The notes: generated by a model from the letters alone, not told the origin. Positions 18,776-27,686 are shown, numbered from the stretch's first letter. The stretch is 64,000 nt of DNA from an uncultured Anderseniella sp. (GCA_947488295.1 CANKYU010000001.1:1042183-1106182); one strand, 5' to 3'. Program-made: numbers and translations.

Positions 18776-19360
18776 TTACTTCGCCGGGAATTTCGGGAGC
18801 ACGGTTTCAGTCGGGTAGTCATGGAGTGTCCAGCCGTCTGTTCCATCAGGATACCAGATCACATCCTTGTAGCCATATTCCACGGCCCGCTTGGCCGCAT
18901 TCCATGACATCCAGCAATCCAGCAGACAGAAAAACAGAACCGGTTTTGACTTATCGCGGCCGGTCAATGTTTCGAGTTCACCGGAAAGGAATTCGTGCAT
19001 GCTCTCATGCAGTTTGCCGAAACCGACATTCGGCAACCATGCGGCCCCCTTGATGGTGGTGCGTGGCTTGTCGCGCCAGATCACGTTCTTGGGCAACTTG
19101 TCGGGTTTTGGTGCTTGCGGCAGCACGTCCACAAATACCGTATCGCCCGCTTTCCAGATGTGATGAGCCTGTTCTGTCGTCACCACCCTGGCGCCCTTGA
19201 GGGTGTCAGGCACCGGTGCCCGGAAATGGCTCATCCTGTAGCCGTCAGGTTCAGCAACCTCTTCAGCGCGAAGCATGCCGGTTGGAGATGCAAGAAATGT
19301 GATTGCCAGCAGCAGTTTGAAAACGCCGCATTGCGCCTGTTTGTCGGGCGGCGGCATCAT
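18776..19360 (-). CDS. PQQ-dependent catabolism-associated CxxxCW rhodanese-like protein
   Basis: A 194-residue exported rhodanese-like protein of the CXXCW family (TIGR03865-like). The signal sequence is at ~11-31, and the domain starts DGYRMSHFRAPVPDTLKGA. The active site loop is FFCLLDCWMSWN with Cys145, Cys149 and Trp150. VIWYPDGTDGW closes the domain. The cysteines could bind a persulfide, thiol or metal. It overlaps xoxJ by 4 bp, and xoxJ overlaps xoxG, so these three are co-transcribed (xoxG-xoxJ-this gene). Confidence 0.88.
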   Translation of the reverse strand: MMPPPDKQAQCGVFKLLLAITFLASPTGMLRAEEVAEPDGYRMSHFRAPVPDTLKGARVVTTEQAHHIWKAGDTVFVDVLPQAPKPDKLPKNVIWRDKPRTTIKGAAWLPNVGFGKLHESMHEFLSGELETLTGRDKSKPVLFFCLLDCWMSWNAAKRAVEYGYKDVIWYPDGTDGWTLHDYPTETVLPKFPAK

Positions 19361-20244
19361 TGCTTTATCAACTGGTCCTTCTCATTGACTATCGGCACGC
19401 CGGCATCCAGCAGGACCTTGTTTATCTCTGCCTGGTGGTTCTTGATGAAATCGTTGAGCTGGTGCTTCCATTCCGGTTCGTTGGGGCGCAAACCCATGGT
19501 GATGCGATAGGACATGCGCGGTCCCTTGGTTTCCTTGTTCAACGGCCGGATCGAAAGATCGGGAGCCATTTTCTTGATCAGCGGCCCGGCAATCGGTCCC
19601 CATAAAATGCCCATCGGCACTTCGCCGGATGCAACCTGGCTGATCATCTTTTCAGCGGGCGCTTCATGGCGCCGGTCGACGGTTAGCGGAAACGGAACGG
19701 CATTTCCAATCAATCCGTTCATCGCCATGACCGTGGCCGGCGGGGTTCCGGCAACGACTGCAATACGCTTGTCCGCCAGCACTGGGTCGTCAAGTGATTC
19801 CACTTTGTCCAGTCCGTTGCCCTTCTTGTGAAACAATACATAGATCGAGCGGTAGTAGTGGTTGGTGTTCTGTACCAGTTCATGACCCTGGGCAAATCCG
19901 ATAATCAGGTCGCATCGCTTGACATTGAGGGTCTGGCGAACAAATCCGGTGGCCTGCGGGAACCAGGTGTAGGTCACGGGGATGTCGAATACCTTGCCGA
20001 TCAGGTCGGCAATTTTGTTTTCGAAACCCTGGCGCTTCTCGTCCGACATTGGCGAATTGGCCGGATCGGCGCACACCCGGAGCGATGATCTGTTGACCAG
20101 ATCCGTTGTCTGGGCAGGCGCCGGCGTCGGGGAGCCGGCATAGACGGCCAGCCCTGCCGATGCAGCTGCCACAACTGACTTGAGCCGGCTGGATGGTTTA
20201 ATGGCAGGCACTTTCGGTTTCCTTTGCGCCTTCAGGTTTGGCAT
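19357..20244 (-). CDS. xoxJ: XoxJ/MoxJ-like quinoprotein-associated periplasmic binding protein
   Basis: A protein of about 295 residues from the extracellular solute-binding family 3 fold, as in MxaJ/XoxJ (TIGR03871-like). The mature part begins SSLRVCADPANSPMSDEKRQG and has YTWFPQATGFVRQTLNVKRCD and VGTPPATVMAMNGLIGNA-type segments. XoxJ proteins are periplasmic and are proposed to help activate or mature XoxF. The start is uncertain. ATG at 20244 overlaps the cytochrome gene by 47 bp, GTG at 20211 overlaps it by 14 bp, and the signal peptide (VVAAASAGLAVYAGSPTPAPA) fits either. Confidence 0.87.
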   Translation of the reverse strand: MPNLKAQRKPKVPAIKPSSRLKSVVAAASAGLAVYAGSPTPAPAQTTDLVNRSSLRVCADPANSPMSDEKRQGFENKIADLIGKVFDIPVTYTWFPQATGFVRQTLNVKRCDLIIGFAQGHELVQNTNHYYRSIYVLFHKKGNGLDKVESLDDPVLADKRIAVVAGTPPATVMAMNGLIGNAVPFPLTVDRRHEAPAEKMISQVASGEVPMGILWGPIAGPLIKKMAPDLSIRPLNKETKGPRMSYRITMGLRPNEPEWKHQLNDFIKNHQAEINKVLLDAGVPIVNEKDQLIKQ

Positions 20245-20704
20245 CCCGTTTGCGCGGGCGGCCACGTTCGATTGCACCATCGGCACGTGCAAGCAGGTAT
20301 GCGTAAATATCCTCGCCATAACAGGACACGTTCTTGTTGGCGCCAAAGGCCGGCATGACACTGGTTGAGCCGTCGGCGAGCTTGCGCTCGCGACCGCTCA
20401 TCACGACCTCTGCAAAATCGTAATAATCGAGGTTCTTGATTGAATCGATGAGTGCGGGCGCATAAGTGCTGCCCATGCCATCCGGGCCATGGCACACATG
20501 GCACTCGGAATGATAACGGCGGAAGCCGTTGTATGTGTACCAGTCAACTGCGCCATCTTCCTTCACATTGTAGGTGATGGTGTCGTCGGGGGTCAGCCAT
20601 TTGCCGTCCTCCTCGCGCTTTTCATCTGCCGCATGCGCGGACAGCGAAAACACTGAAATAGATAAACCAACTGTCGCTGAAAGAACAAACAATCCGGGTC
20701 GCAT
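20198..20704 (-). CDS. xoxG: XoxG-type cytochrome c, electron acceptor of XoxF
   Basis: A 168-residue exported monohaem cytochrome c of the methanol-metabolism group. After the signal peptide (ending SAHA), the haem site is CHVCH (Cys68, Cys71, His72) with distal Met117 in SVMPAFG. A further cysteine lies at 128 (KNVSCYGED) and one near the C-terminus, consistent with the four-cysteine cytochromes of XoxF loci (TIGR03874-like). It accepts electrons from reduced PQQ in XoxF in the periplasm. It is the first gene of the xoxG-xoxJ-CxxxCW operon, located downstream of xoxF on the same strand but separated by a strong terminator. Confidence 0.9.
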   Translation of the reverse strand: MRPGLFVLSATVGLSISVFSLSAHAADEKREEDGKWLTPDDTITYNVKEDGAVDWYTYNGFRRYHSECHVCHGPDGMGSTYAPALIDSIKNLDYYDFAEVVMSGRERKLADGSTSVMPAFGANKNVSCYGEDIYAYLLARADGAIERGRPRKRDAKPEGAKETESACH

Positions 20705-20830
20705 TTATGCATCCTCACTTAATAACCAATCAATGACCGGAGCGAACAACCGACTCTGTTCAACGGATCGGGAACGTTATCACGGTGGCGAACAGATCCA
20801 AGACCGCTGGTAAACCTGCCGGTCCAGTCT

Positions 20831-20865
20831 AAAGAACCCGGCGGCGGTATTATCCGCACGCCGGG
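20831..20865 (-). terminator. Rho-independent terminator of xoxF
   Basis: On the minus strand, 30 bp after the xoxF stop, CCCGGCG-T-GCGG pairs with CCGC-CGCCGGG around an ATAATA loop. This is an 11-bp GC-rich stem with one bulged base, followed by TTCTTT. It separates xoxF from xoxG. Confidence 0.85.
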
Positions 20866-20895
20866 CGCTCTTGTTGTTATATTGAACCTGTTGCC

Positions 20896-22686
20896 TTACG
20901 GCAGTTCAAATACCGTCAGCTGGCCACCCAGACGGGTGTAGTTTTTCAGCCCGGCATAACCACCCACAGCGCCGAGGCCGGCTTGTGGATCGGTCAGGCC
21001 CGCTGCCAGGCCAATGCCTGCCCAGCCGCCGATGCCTGACAGCACGCCGATATACTGCTTGCCGCCGCGCTCATAAGTCATCACGTTGCCGATGATGCCT
21101 GACGGGGTCTTGAACTTGTAAAGCTCGTCTCCCGTATTGGCGTCAACAGCCTTCAGATAACCTTCCAGCGTACCGTAGAACACGATATCGCCCGCGGTTG
21201 CCAGGGCACCTGACCATACCGAGAACTTCTCAGGCTTGGACCACTTGATCTTGCCTTCGCCAGCATCCCAGGCAATGAAGTTGCCCATGCCGCCATGGCT
21301 GTCCGGAGCCGGATACATCGACAAAGTGGCACCCACATAGGGCTGGCCTGCGGTGTAGCTGACGCGGAACGGTTCATAATCCATGCAGACATGATTGGTC
21401 GGCACGAAGAAAGTCTGGGCCTTTGGAGAGAAGGAAGCAGGTTGCTGATCCTTCGAGCCAAGTGCTGCCGGGCAGATGCCGGTGGAGTTCACGTCTTCAC
21501 CGTTCTGCTCAGTGGAGTACTTGGCCACCACCTGCGGACGTCCGGTCTTCATGTCAACATGGGTCGCCCAGTTGACTTTCGGATCGAACTTTTCAGCCAC
21601 CAGCAGTTCGCCCGTCACCCGGTCCATGGTGTAGCCGAACCCGTTACGGTCAAAGTGGACGAGGGCCTTGCGATCTTCGCCCTTGACCTTGATGTCGGCG
21701 AGGATCATTTCGTTGATACCGTCATAATCCCACTCATCGTGCGGGGTCATCTGGTAAACCCATTTGGCCTCGCCGGTATCCACGTCGCGGGCAAACACGG
21801 TCATTGACCAGCGATTGTCGCCGGGACGCTGTTTCGGATTCCAGGTCGACGGGTTGCCCGTACCGTAATACATCAGATTGGTTTCAGGATCGTACGAGAA
21901 CCATCCCCAGGTAGTGCCACCGCCGATTTTCCACTGATCACCTTCCCAGGTGTTGGTGCCGGAATCCTTGCCAACCGGCTGACCCAGATGGGTGGTCTTT
22001 TCCGGATTGATCAGGGTGTCGCTGTCGGGACCCATGGAGTAACCGCGCCATGCAACCGAACCGTCGGACATATTGTAAGCTGTCACGTGGCCGCGAACGC
22101 CGAACTCACCACCGGAAATACCGACGATAACCTTGTCCTTGACCGGCAGAACGGTTGCGGTGTTGGTTTCACCTTTCGAAGGATCACCGTTCTTGACCGA
22201 CCATTTGACTTCGCCTGTGGCTGCGTCAAGCGCGACAACCGTTGTGTCAGCCTGGTGCAGGAAGATCATGCCGTTAGCTGCCGCCACGCCACGGTACACA
22301 GTGTCACAGCACATCACCGGGATCACATTGGGATCCTGCTTCGGCTCATAAACCCATTTGATGGCGCCATCGTTGGCAAGATCAAGTGCATACACATTGT
22401 TGGGGAACGGTGTGTGGACATACATCATGTCACCGATCACCAGGGGCGAGCCTTCATGACCACGCAGGACACCGGTTGAGAAAGTCCAGGCGACCTTCAG
22501 GTCCTTGACGTTGTCCTTGTTGATCTGGTCGAGCTTCGAATACCTCTGGTTGGCATAATCTCCGGTCTGGATTGCCCAGTTGGATGAGTTCTCGATGTCT
22601 TTGATCAGACCGTCGTTCGCCTGCGCTGTTCCGCCGGCCAAAAGGGCCGTCAGCGCGACAGTCGTTGCTAGAAGTGATTTCCGCAT
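20896..22686 (-). CDS. xoxF: Lanthanide-dependent methanol dehydrogenase XoxF
   Basis: A 596-residue periplasmic PQQ enzyme that oxidises methanol. The start at 22686 follows GGAGGAAATCGAGT and begins the signal peptide [19 protein letters not shown]. Diagnostic residues are the vicinal disulfide Cys126-Cys127 ([10 protein letters not shown]), metal ligands Glu194 (GGEFG) and Asn278 (GTGNPSTWN), catalytic Asp320, and the extra Asp322 in DEWDYDGIN. MxaF enzymes have alanine at the Asp322 position, so the sequence shows the lanthanide type. The tryptophan-docking propeller repeats are intact. No mxaF or mxaI is present in the window, so this may be the main methanol dehydrogenase, with xoxG and xoxJ next to it. 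It is divergent from the metallohydrolase gene across a long regulatory gap. Confidence 0.97.
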   Translation of the reverse strand: MRKSLLATTVALTALLAGGTAQANDGLIKDIENSSNWAIQTGDYANQRYSKLDQINKDNVKDLKVAWTFSTGVLRGHEGSPLVIGDMMYVHTPFPNNVYALDLANDGAIKWVYEPKQDPNVIPVMCCDTVYRGVAAANGMIFLHQADTTVVALDAATGEVKWSVKNGDPSKGETNTATVLPVKDKVIVGISGGEFGVRGHVTAYNMSDGSVAWRGYSMGPDSDTLINPEKTTHLGQPVGKDSGTNTWEGDQWKIGGGTTWGWFSYDPETNLMYYGTGNPSTWNPKQRPGDNRWSMTVFARDVDTGEAKWVYQMTPHDEWDYDGINEMILADIKVKGEDRKALVHFDRNGFGYTMDRVTGELLVAEKFDPKVNWATHVDMKTGRPQVVAKYSTEQNGEDVNSTGICPAALGSKDQQPASFSPKAQTFFVPTNHVCMDYEPFRVSYTAGQPYVGATLSMYPAPDSHGGMGNFIAWDAGEGKIKWSKPEKFSVWSGALATAGDIVFYGTLEGYLKAVDANTGDELYKFKTPSGIIGNVMTYERGGKQYIGVLSGIGGWAGIGLAAGLTDPQAGLGAVGGYAGLKNYTRLGGQLTVFELP

Positions 22687-23254
22687 TACTCGATTTCCTC
22701 CGCTTATATTGTTGGACCACAGTGTCAGTGCGACAGTGGTCGTTTTCAACGTATTGGAACCAGGAGCAAAGCGGATCGCCCATCTCGCCCACCCCCGCCA
22801 CTGCGTTCGTGCGGGGTGCTCTTGGACTCAGAAAACATTGGTACAATTCCCATTCTGGAAATGGCCCGGGTGGTTTCTGAGCGCAAAGTATGTTTTCTCA
22901 CCGGCGCTGGCGCAACTTATTTTTTCTTATTTTTGCAGCATTCAGTTCCATGATGCAGGATAATCCATATTGTCTGACAATATTCAGTTTCATATTGCAC
23001 CGCAAAATCTCGTTCGCACATGCAATATTCGGTCCTTTGCGCTTCGATTATAAACGATTGTTTATTGTGTACTTTCCTTGAAAGTGCTGCATAATCGAAT
23101 TGAAACCCGAATACGAGCGTAGTACCTGAATACTACATTGTAACATTCACATACTACATTGCTGAATTTCTTGAATATTACCTAAGGTCAATTTATTTGA
23201 AGTGTGTGGCAACCGAAATGTCGTTCTTTCCCAATAGTCGAGGGCTGCCGGAAA
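22687..23254. promoter_or_regulatory. Regulatory region between xoxF and the metallohydrolase gene
   Basis: A 568-bp gene-free stretch. The part near 22900-23110 is markedly AT-rich. At 23119-23136 lies the palindrome GTAGTA-CCTGAA-TACTAC, and the 11-mer ATACTACATTG occurs at 23130-23140 and again at 23151-23161, 21 bp apart (two helical turns). A smaller inverted repeat, ACTTTC-CTT-GAAAGT, sits at 23071-23085. These look like binding sites for a regulator acting on one or both divergent promoters. No promoter hexamers are assigned. Confidence 0.55.
23119..23161. promoter_or_regulatory. Cluster of TACTAC half-sites (putative operator)
   Basis: Three half-sites: GTAGTA at 23119-23124, TACTAC at 23131-23136 and TACTAC at 23152-23157. 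The first two form an inverted repeat and the last two a direct repeat phased by 21 bp. This geometry suits a dimeric regulator such as an OmpR-type protein. It lies about 95-135 bp upstream of the metallohydrolase start and 430-475 bp upstream of xoxF. Confidence 0.5.
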
Positions 23255-24250
23255 ATGTCTGCTGACGGAACGTCTGCAATTTCTTCGTGCAGCACGCCTG
23301 TGGCGCGGTTTGCAAGGCTCGCGAGCGCCTGGTGTCTTTGTGTGCTTGGTGTCTTTGTGTCTGCGATTGGCCCGGGTGAGGCAGATACCCTGACAGCTCC
23401 GGCGAAAGTAACGGAAATCGCGCAAGGGGTGTTCGTGCATACCGGTTCACATGAACTGTTCACACCTGAAAACACCGGAGATGTTTCCAATACGGGCTTC
23501 ATAATTGGCGATGAAGCAGTTGCCGTCGTCGATACCGGCGGCAGCAAGGCGGTCGGACTGGCGTTGAAGGCAGCCATTCGCGCACACACCAGCCTGCCTA
23601 TCAAATACGTCATTAACACCCACATGCATCCCGATCATGTTTTCGGCAATGGCGCTTTCACCAGTGAGCAGCCGGAATTCATCGGTCACCACAAACTCGC
23701 CAGTGCACTTGCGGCGCGCAAGGACCAGTACCTGCAGGCCAACAAGCCACTGCTTGGTGGAGCATTTGATGGTGTCGAAGTTATCCTGCCGTCGCGGGGC
23801 ATAAAGGGTGTTGAGGTTCTGGACCTGGGGAGCAGAAAACTGCGCCTGGAAGCCCATGCAACCGCTCACACGGATAATGACCTGACAGTGCTGGACGAAA
23901 AGACGGCAACCATGTTCATGGGCGATCTTCTGTTTTCAGGGCATGTACCGGTTGTCGATGGCAGCATAAAGGGATGGCTGGTCGTGATGGACAAGCTGGC
24001 TGCAGAAAAAATCAGCCAGGTTGTGCCGGGTCACGGACCGGCAGCAATGCAGTGGCCCGATGCCGCAATGGCTCAAAATCGATATCTGAACAGCCTTGTC
24101 ACGCAGATACGCGACTATATCGCGCGCGGCGTGCCCCTGTCACAGGCCGCACGCGAGATCGGCCTCGATGAAAAGCAGGCATGGCTGCTGTTTGATCAGT
24201 TCAACGCCAGAAATGTTTCCGCAGCCTTTGCGGAACTCGAGTGGGAATAA
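23255..24250 (+). CDS. Quinoprotein relay system zinc metallohydrolase (MBL fold)
   Basis: A 331-residue exported metallo-beta-lactamase-fold protein related to SoxH (TIGR04558/TIGR04559-like). A signal region (VARFARLASAWCLCVLGVFVSA) is followed by the zinc motif NTHMHPDHVFGN (His123, His125, Asp127, His128). Later ligands are in AHTDNDLTV, FMGDLLFSGH and VPGHGPA. The chosen ATG at 23255 precedes the signal peptide; an upstream in-frame ATG at 23204 is also possible. Such hydrolases accompany SoxYZ-like carriers in quinoprotein loci, and two carriers lie in this window, so a relay (substrate bound to carrier, then hydrolysed) is a reasonable inference. Confidence 0.88.
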   Translation: MSADGTSAISSCSTPVARFARLASAWCLCVLGVFVSAIGPGEADTLTAPAKVTEIAQGVFVHTGSHELFTPENTGDVSNTGFIIGDEAVAVVDTGGSKAVGLALKAAIRAHTSLPIKYVINTHMHPDHVFGNGAFTSEQPEFIGHHKLASALAARKDQYLQANKPLLGGAFDGVEVILPSRGIKGVEVLDLGSRKLRLEAHATAHTDNDLTVLDEKTATMFMGDLLFSGHVPVVDGSIKGWLVVMDKLAAEKISQVVPGHGPAAMQWPDAAMAQNRYLNSLVTQIRDYIARGVPLSQAAREIGLDEKQAWLLFDQFNARNVSAAFAELEWE

Positions 24251-24386
24251 TTAATTTCTTCTGACATTTCAAACAGATCAGATAATTAGAGAAAAATAAG
24301 ATTTTGAATTTGGTTTGATCTTGGCTACCTTAAGTTGTGCTGGCCCGCTGATTGGAGCCAGAAATCCATTTTTGGAGGTCTTCATC

Positions 24387-24476
24387 ATGAAAAAAGTTTG
24401 GGCAAAGCCAGCCATGTGTCAGGTAGAAGCAGGGTTTGAAATTTCCCGTTACCTGCCTGCATCGGTCAGCAAGTAA
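24387..24476 (+). CDS. pqqA: PqqA, precursor peptide of pyrroloquinoline quinone
   Basis: A 29-residue peptide, MKKVWAKPAMCQVEAGFEIS followed by RYLPASVSK. The invariant E-x-x-x-Y pair, from which PQQ is built, is Glu18 and Tyr22. A good ribosome site (GGAGG) lies 9 bp upstream of the ATG. It sits directly before pqqB, as in most alphaproteobacteria. PqqD presents it to the radical SAM enzyme PqqE, which crosslinks Glu and Tyr. The separate peptidase that must release the crosslinked residues (PqqF/PqqG) is not in this window. Confidence 0.95.
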   Translation: MKKVWAKPAMCQVEAGFEISRYLPASVSK

Positions 24477-24486
24477 CTCCAGCGGA

Positions 24487-24520
24487 GCCACCCTTGCCGT
24501 TGTCGGCCCGGGTGGTTTTA
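24487..24520 (+). terminator. Hairpin after pqqA (terminator or attenuator)
   Basis: CCACCC at 24488-24493 pairs with GGGTGG at 24510-24515 and is followed by TTTTA. Located 11 bp after the pqqA stop and before pqqB, it could stop part of the transcripts so that pqqA mRNA exceeds pqqBCDE mRNA, or simply protect the 3' end of a pqqA transcript. Confidence 0.6.
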
Positions 24521-24582
24521 GCTGACATTCTCAGGCGCGCGCGTCCGCTTGCCGGATCGCGCGTTTGCTTTGGCAGGTGGTC

Positions 24583-25521
24583 GTGAAGTTAAAGATCATT
24601 GGGTCCGCTGCCGGGGGCGGTTTCCCGCAGTGGAACTGCAATTACAGGCTAAGCCGCGAAGTCAGGTCCGCAAAGTCCGACCTGACGCCGAGATCACAGT
24701 CCAGCATTGCCGCATCGGCGGACGGCACCAACTGGGTGCTGTTCAATGCGTCTCCCGACATACGCGAACAGATTTCCCGAACACCGGAACTGCAACCTGC
24801 CGCACGCGGGCCCTTGCGCAATTCGCCCATCAAGGCGGTGGTGCTGACCAATGCAGATGTTGATCATATTGCCGGACTGCTGACACTGCGCGAAAAGCAG
24901 GCCTTCAATCTCTATGCATCATCCAGAATTCTGGAAACACTGGCCAACAACCCGATTTTTCGGGTTCTGGACGAAACGCTGGTTAAACGCATTGAACTGC
25001 CTCTGGGCGGTACGACGCAGATTGAAGGTCCGGACGGTCCCCTCGGTATCGAAATTGAAACCTATGCGGTGCCGGGCAAGATTGCGTTGTTCCTGGAAGA
25101 CAACTCCGATCCGGTGAATTTCGGCTCTGACGACGGCGATACGATAGGTGTCCGCATTGCAGAGCCGGGCGCTGGTGGCGATAAAGCCGTTCATTACATT
25201 CCCGGCTGCGCCCGCGTCACTGAAGAACTGCGCCGGCGCATATCCGGTGCCGGGTGCCTGTTGTTTGACGGTACGGTTTTCACCGATACGGAAATGCCGG
25301 ATGCAGGGGTGGGCGCCAAGACTGGGGCTCGCATGGGGCATATTGCCATGTCCGGGGACGACGGCTCCCTGACCACCCTCAGGGACGTTGACATTGCCCG
25401 GCGGGTCTTCGTTCACATCAATAACACCAATCCTGTACTGGACCCGGCCTCGCCGGAGCGGGACGCAGTGACAAGAGCGGGATGGGAAGTCGGCCATGAC
25501 GGGCAGGAGGTGGAACTGTGA
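24583..25521 (+). CDS. pqqB: PqqB, pyrroloquinoline quinone biosynthesis protein
   Basis: A 312-residue MBL-fold protein of PQQ synthesis, believed to hydroxylate the tyrosine ring of the crosslinked intermediate. It opens with KLKIIGSAAGGGFPQWNC, the hallmark of PqqB. The metal site region reads VLTNADVDHIAGLLTLRE, and later come YIPGCARV and FTDTEMPDAGVGAKTGARMGHI. The GTG at 24583 places the start at the conserved N-terminus, with a CAGGTGG stretch upstream; a TTG at 24565 would add six residues. The stop overlaps the GTG start of pqqC. Confidence 0.95.
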   Translation: MKLKIIGSAAGGGFPQWNCNYRLSREVRSAKSDLTPRSQSSIAASADGTNWVLFNASPDIREQISRTPELQPAARGPLRNSPIKAVVLTNADVDHIAGLLTLREKQAFNLYASSRILETLANNPIFRVLDETLVKRIELPLGGTTQIEGPDGPLGIEIETYAVPGKIALFLEDNSDPVNFGSDDGDTIGVRIAEPGAGGDKAVHYIPGCARVTEELRRRISGAGCLLFDGTVFTDTEMPDAGVGAKTGARMGHIAMSGDDGSLTTLRDVDIARRVFVHINNTNPVLDPASPERDAVTRAGWEVGHDGQEVEL

Positions 25522-26276
25522 ACGAGGAATGGACGATCACGGGAGAGGCGGTCCCAGCCGCGCGCCTTGAAGAAATTCTCCGCGATGTCGGCGACCAGCG
25601 ATATCATATCAATCATCCGTTCCACAAAATGATGACTGCCGGCACGCTGACAAGGGGCCAGATGCAAGCCTGGGCGTTGAACCGGTATTGTTATCAGGCG
25701 GCGATCCCCAAGAAGGACGCCATCATCTTGTCGCGCGCAGAAGAGTCAGAGTTTCGCATCGAATGGCGCGAACGGATCATCGATCACGATGGCACCGACG
25801 AAAAGATCGGCGGCATCAAGCGCTGGATCGTGCTGGCTACCGGGCTGGGCCTCGATGAAGCCATGGTGATGTCCGAGGCAAAGGCGTTGCCTGCGACCCG
25901 GTTCGCGGTGAACCAGTATCTGACGCTGGTATCGCAGCGCAGCTTTCTCGAAGCGGTTGCCTCATCGCTGACTGAGCTGTTTTCACCGAAAGTCATCAGC
26001 GAACGGGTACCGGCCATGCTGGCAAAGTATGATTATATTACCGAGGACACGCTGGCCTATTTCAAGCCGAGGCTGCATCAGGCGCCCCGCGATGCCGAAG
26101 TTGCATTGAGTTATGTGCAGCGCCACGCTGACACCGCGGAAAAACAACAGGCCTGCGTCAATGCACTGATCACCAAGTGTGATATTCTGTGGGCCATGCT
26201 GGATGCGCTGCAATTCGCCTATGTCGAGCCGGGGGGCAATATTGCGCCTGGTGCCTTCATTCCGGAGGTCCGCTGA
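25518..26276 (+). CDS. pqqC: PqqC, pyrroloquinoline-quinone synthase
   Basis: A 252-residue all-helical oxidase that performs the last step, ring closure and eight-electron oxidation to PQQ using O2. Characteristic stretches are RYHINHPFHKMM, LNRYCYQAAIPKKDAIILSR, RFAVNQYLTLV and ITKCDILWAMLDAL. The length equals the family norm. The GTG start overlaps the pqqB TGA, so the two are translationally coupled. Confidence 0.96.
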   Translation: MNEEWTITGEAVPAARLEEILRDVGDQRYHINHPFHKMMTAGTLTRGQMQAWALNRYCYQAAIPKKDAIILSRAEESEFRIEWRERIIDHDGTDEKIGGIKRWIVLATGLGLDEAMVMSEAKALPATRFAVNQYLTLVSQRSFLEAVASSLTELFSPKVISERVPAMLAKYDYITEDTLAYFKPRLHQAPRDAEVALSYVQRHADTAEKQQACVNALITKCDILWAMLDALQFAYVEPGGNIAPGAFIPEVR

Positions 26277-26283
26277 ATCCGCC

Positions 26284-26583
26284 ATGGCCGCTGCCGAACG
26301 CCACCGTACGATGATTACCAGCGACAGCCGTCCGGGCCTGCCGTCGTTCGTGCGGCTGCAGTTTGAGCCGGTACGCGGTGCATGGGCGTTGCTGTCGCCT
26401 GAAAAGGTCATGTGGCCGGATGACGTCAGCCATGACATTCTCAAGCTGTGCGACGGCAAGACGACAGTCGCCGACATCATCTCGACCCTGGCCAGTGAGT
26501 ATGATGCGCCCGAAGCTGTCGTTCGCGACGATGTATGCGGGTTCTTGCAGACCTGGGCCGACAGGAGGCTGGTGATCGCATGA
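26284..26583 (+). CDS. pqqD: PqqD, PqqA-binding peptide chaperone
   Basis: A 99-residue RiPP recognition element protein that binds PqqA and delivers it to PqqE. The conserved core runs from LPSFVRLQFEPVRGAWALLS through YDAPEAVVRDDVCGFLQTWA to a C-terminal RRLVIA. The start is set at ATG 26284, 8 bp after the pqqC stop; Met at 26311 is an alternative that would fit the shortest family members. The stop overlaps the pqqE start (ATGA). Confidence 0.93.
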   Translation: MAAAERHRTMITSDSRPGLPSFVRLQFEPVRGAWALLSPEKVMWPDDVSHDILKLCDGKTTVADIISTLASEYDAPEAVVRDDVCGFLQTWADRRLVIA

Positions 26584-27686
26584 CTGCTCCGGGACCTCCC
26601 ATCGGCATGCTGGCGGAACTGACCCATCGCTGCCCTCTGCAGTGCCCATACTGTTCCAATCCGGCCAAGCTTCTGAAGGCCAACACAGAGCTGGAGACCG
26701 GTGACTGGATAAGGGTCTTCAACGAAGCCGCTGATCTGGGGATCCTGCAGGTGCATCTGTCCGGCGGCGAGCCGACCTTACGTGCAGACCTTGAAGAGAT
26801 TGTCTCGGGGTTGGCGTCGCGCGGGATTTATTCAAACCTGATCACGGCTGGCGTCAACCTGAAGCCGGAGAGGATTGCAGTCCTGAAAGACGCCGGTCTT
26901 GACCACGTGCAGCTGTCTGTCCAGGGAGCAACACCGGAGATCACCGAGAAGATCGGCAACATGAAAGGCGCACACGAAGCCAAGCTGGCGACTGCGCGAG
27001 CCGTGCGTGCTGCAAAGTTGCCGCTGACACTTAATGCGCCGATCCACCGGCATAACATTCATCAGGTTGAGGATTTCATCGACCTCGCCCTGGAACTGGA
27101 CGCGGACCGGCTGGAGATTGCCAATGTCCAGTATTATGGCTGGGCGCTGATCAACCGCACTCAGCTGATGCCGGCGTGGGACGATGTCATGCAGCAGGTG
27201 GATATTGTTGAACAGGCCCGAGAGCGCCTGCGTGGAGTTCTACTGATCGATTTTGTGACACCGGACTATTATGCCGAGTTTCCCAAGCCCTGCATGGGCG
27301 GCTGGGCTCAGGATGCCTTCATGATAACGCCGGACGGCTCCGCCATGCCATGCCACGCGGCACACACAATTCCTCACCTGGAATTCGACAATGTGAAGAA
27401 CAAGTCACTGGCAGATATCTGGGAGAATTCCCCAGCCTTTGAAGCTTATCGCGGGACCGGGTGGATGCAGGAACCGTGCAGGTCGTGTGAGCGGCGCGAG
27501 GCGGACTTTGGCGGATGCCGGTGTCAGGCAATGGCTATTGCGGGAGATGCGTCGGCCACGGATCCGGCGTGCTCATTGTCACCACTGCATGATACCATGC
27601 TGAAGATTGCCGGACAGGCACAATCAGCCGGTGAAACGGCAGACGATTTCACGTTCAGGAGAATTGGCGCGCAGCTATCCGACTAG
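26580..27686 (+). CDS. pqqE: PqqE, radical SAM PqqA glutamate-tyrosine crosslinking enzyme
   Basis: A 368-residue radical SAM/SPASM enzyme. The SAM cluster cysteines are Cys18, Cys22 and Cys25 in THRCPLQCPYC. The C-terminal SPASM region has GSAMPCHAAHTI, EPCRSCERREADFGGCRC and ATDPACS, which bind the auxiliary iron-sulfur clusters. It forms the C-C bond between Glu and Tyr of PqqA. ATG 26580 overlaps the pqqD stop. Its stop codon shares the bases CTAG with the stop of the opposite SoxYZ-like gene, so the two genes end on the same four bases. Confidence 0.97.
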   Translation: MTAPGPPIGMLAELTHRCPLQCPYCSNPAKLLKANTELETGDWIRVFNEAADLGILQVHLSGGEPTLRADLEEIVSGLASRGIYSNLITAGVNLKPERIAVLKDAGLDHVQLSVQGATPEITEKIGNMKGAHEAKLATARAVRAAKLPLTLNAPIHRHNIHQVEDFIDLALELDADRLEIANVQYYGWALINRTQLMPAWDDVMQQVDIVEQARERLRGVLLIDFVTPDYYAEFPKPCMGGWAQDAFMITPDGSAMPCHAAHTIPHLEFDNVKNKSLADIWENSPAFEAYRGTGWMQEPCRSCERREADFGGCRCQAMAIAGDASATDPACSLSPLHDTMLKIAGQAQSAGETADDFTFRRIGAQLSD

